Of a stretch of DNA of 6,429 nucleotides, positions 5,598-6,429 are shown piece after piece. The notes under the pieces were generated by a model that saw only the letters and a list, made by a program, of their open reading frames with translations, had not been told where the DNA came from and did not search any database. The stretch is from Bacteroidales bacterium UBA1392 (lineage in GTDB: Bacteria; Bacteroidota; Bacteroidia; Bacteroidales; UBA932). The position numbers and the translations under genes are program-made. The stretch covers positions 1 through 6,429 of the forward strand of contig DBQO01000011.1 in assembly GCA_002305275.1 (NCBI GenBank). Direction: 5' to 3'. Each line of letters begins with the position of its first letter. Positions within the stretch are counted from its first letter, which is position 1.

Positions 5598-6429
5598 TTA
5601 TTTTATTGTTTTAAATTGCCCCCAAGGAATAAAAATACCTTTTGTGCTTTTATGTTGATTTTTCATAAAGTCTCCGTACTTATCGGCATTATAAATCCAT
5701 TCCAGTCCGTTATTAGTTTCTTTAAAAACCTTAAATCTACTTGCACCATGTTTAGTTATATCTTCGGACCACCACAAACCATCTGCACCCTTATAAAATT
5801 TACCCCAAACCTTATGGTTTTTAATTGCAGTTGCCCCTTCTTCTGTTAGTTTCCATAACCTTCTTGTTCCACTAGATATACTATTTGTTTTCTCTGAAAA
5901 CTTTAAAGCTTTTGCTGTAGATTTGGGACCTTTGCTTAATAATCCCAAAGGCAGTAATTCTATAAATGAATAAGTAACATCTTCCTTGTAAACCTCCTGT
6001 ACAGTGGCAATATCGGCCATGATCTTAATTGTAGAGCCGAATGGGTGAATATCAGTGATACCCTCATTTAATGCGTGTATATAATCGCCCGCAGCTTTTG
6101 CCCTTTGTGCTCCTTTTTGCAGTTCCCGCAACTGATACTGTGCTAATTCTTCTTCTTTTAATTCTTTGGGAGGATTGCGCATCTTTCCAAAAAAGAATTG
6201 TTCTATCAAACTGATGAAGGATGATAAAAAACTGTTATTCTGTATGGGGTTCCCAAACCACATCCCTTCCGGATCCACCAACATTACCGGATTCCCCGCA
6301 CAATACACATATCCGCTAATGCCATAATATTTCTCCGCCATCGGGTCGGGTACTGTCCACCTTGCGATTCGGGGGTCGTAGTGGCGTGCGCCGTAGTCGA
6401 GAGTACCGAGGTATGTGGTGCCTAAGGTG
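5598..6429 (-). CDS. Rhs polymorphic toxin, C-terminal part (toxin 1); 5' end off window
   Basis: The frame is open to the right edge, and the Rhs core continues upstream of the Met codon at 6341, so that Met is not the start. 276 residues are visible. Residues 4-50 are the Rhs-associated core end (TYLGTLDYGARHYDP...ARWTVPDPMAEKYYG...YCAGNP), closed by DPEG (52-55), where core and variable tip normally meet. A pre-toxin region follows (about 56-188; charged helix, then hydrophobic FIELLPLGLL). The terminal domain (about 189-276) contains KVWGKFY, LWWSEDITKHGASRFKVF (Asp223, His227), LEWIYNADKYGDF and KHK...GIFIPW. This arrangement reminds me of the Ntox21-type/colicin E3-like RNase toxins, where a conserved Asp, His and Lys set cuts RNA; this is from memory and not proven. 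The whole protein would be a large secreted or surface-delivered carrier whose tip enters competitors. The adjacent gene is its likely antidote. Confidence 0.88.
   Translation of the reverse strand, partial: TLGTTYLGTLDYGARHYDPRIARWTVPDPMAEKYYGISGYVYCAGNPVMLVDPEGMWFGNPIQNNSFLSSFISLIEQFFFGKMRNPPKELKEEELAQYQLRELQKGAQRAKAAGDYIHALNEGITDIHPFGSTIKIMADIATVQEVYKEDVTYSFIELLPLGLLSKGPKSTAKALKFSEKTNSISSGTRRLWKLTEEGATAIKNHKVWGKFYKGADGLWWSEDITKHGASRFKVFKETNNGLEWIYNADKYGDFMKNQHKSTKGIFIPWGQFKTIK
6288..6376. repeat. Rhs-core direct repeat, copy 2 (in the main Rhs gene)
   Basis: This is the partner of 4864-4952 (82 of 89 identical, offset 1424 bp). It lies in the intact core, which continues to the right edge with YLGTLDYGARHYDP. 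Recombination between the two copies keeps the reading frame, because both encode the same residues in the same register. Confidence 0.93.

Noticed and set aside
5616..5849. Plus-strand 77-codon ORF opposite toxin 1
   Set aside because: It lies antisense to the conserved toxin tip, with no motifs or start context of its own.
5598..6341. Treating the ATG at 6341 as the start of a stand-alone toxin gene
   Set aside because: The Rhs core sequence continues in frame upstream to the window edge, so this Met is the internal one of the PDPMAEKYYG motif.

Overview
The window looks like a chromosome segment from a member of the Bacteroidota, most likely Bacteroidales. The clues are the YfcE-type phosphoesterase variant with an 'HIGGYPGRY' metal-site segment, a secreted S9 peptidase of the DPP-IV N-terminal type, A/T-rich start regions without strong Shine-Dalgarno sequences, and the Bacteroidota style of Rhs core (YDPRIARWTVPDPMAEKYYG...DPxG). 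Genus cannot be fixed from this sequence.

Left part (1-2951), plus strand: the 3' end of a metallophosphoesterase gene is followed after 8 bp by a complete 846-residue exported S9-family serine peptidase. They look like an ordinary housekeeping operon with moderate GC. A strong hairpin (2911-2951) closes it. The hairpin lies between convergent genes and has its T-run on the minus-strand side, so it probably also ends the transcripts arriving from the right.

Right part (about 2952-6429), minus strand: the 3' end of an Rhs polymorphic-toxin locus. Reading in the direction of transcription (right to left) there is: (1) the end of an Rhs protein whose core runs off the right edge, with C-terminal toxin domain 1; (2) immunity candidate 1, starting 1 bp after the toxin stop; (3) a displaced 'orphan' module that repeats about 89 bp of Rhs core DNA and then carries a different C-terminal domain, toxin 2; (4) a TPR-type immunity candidate 2, 9 bp further on; (5) a SUKH (Smi1/Knr4) immunity candidate 3 with no toxin beside it. 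The core pieces are GC-richer and the toxin/immunity DNA is markedly AT-rich, the usual mosaic of such loci.

How it fits together: the Rhs carrier would deliver toxin 1 to competitors, and immunity 1 protects siblings. The orphan module is a reservoir of an older or alternative toxin tip, and recombination through the 89-bp core repeat would exchange tips by removing 1424 bp. The trailing immunity genes would still protect against toxins of relatives. The most unusual points are the start of the orphan toxin ORF, which looks like the front of a broken immunity gene spliced onto Rhs core DNA; a degenerate 23-bp element found downstream of both trailing immunity genes; and toxin and immunity domains I cannot place firmly in named families.
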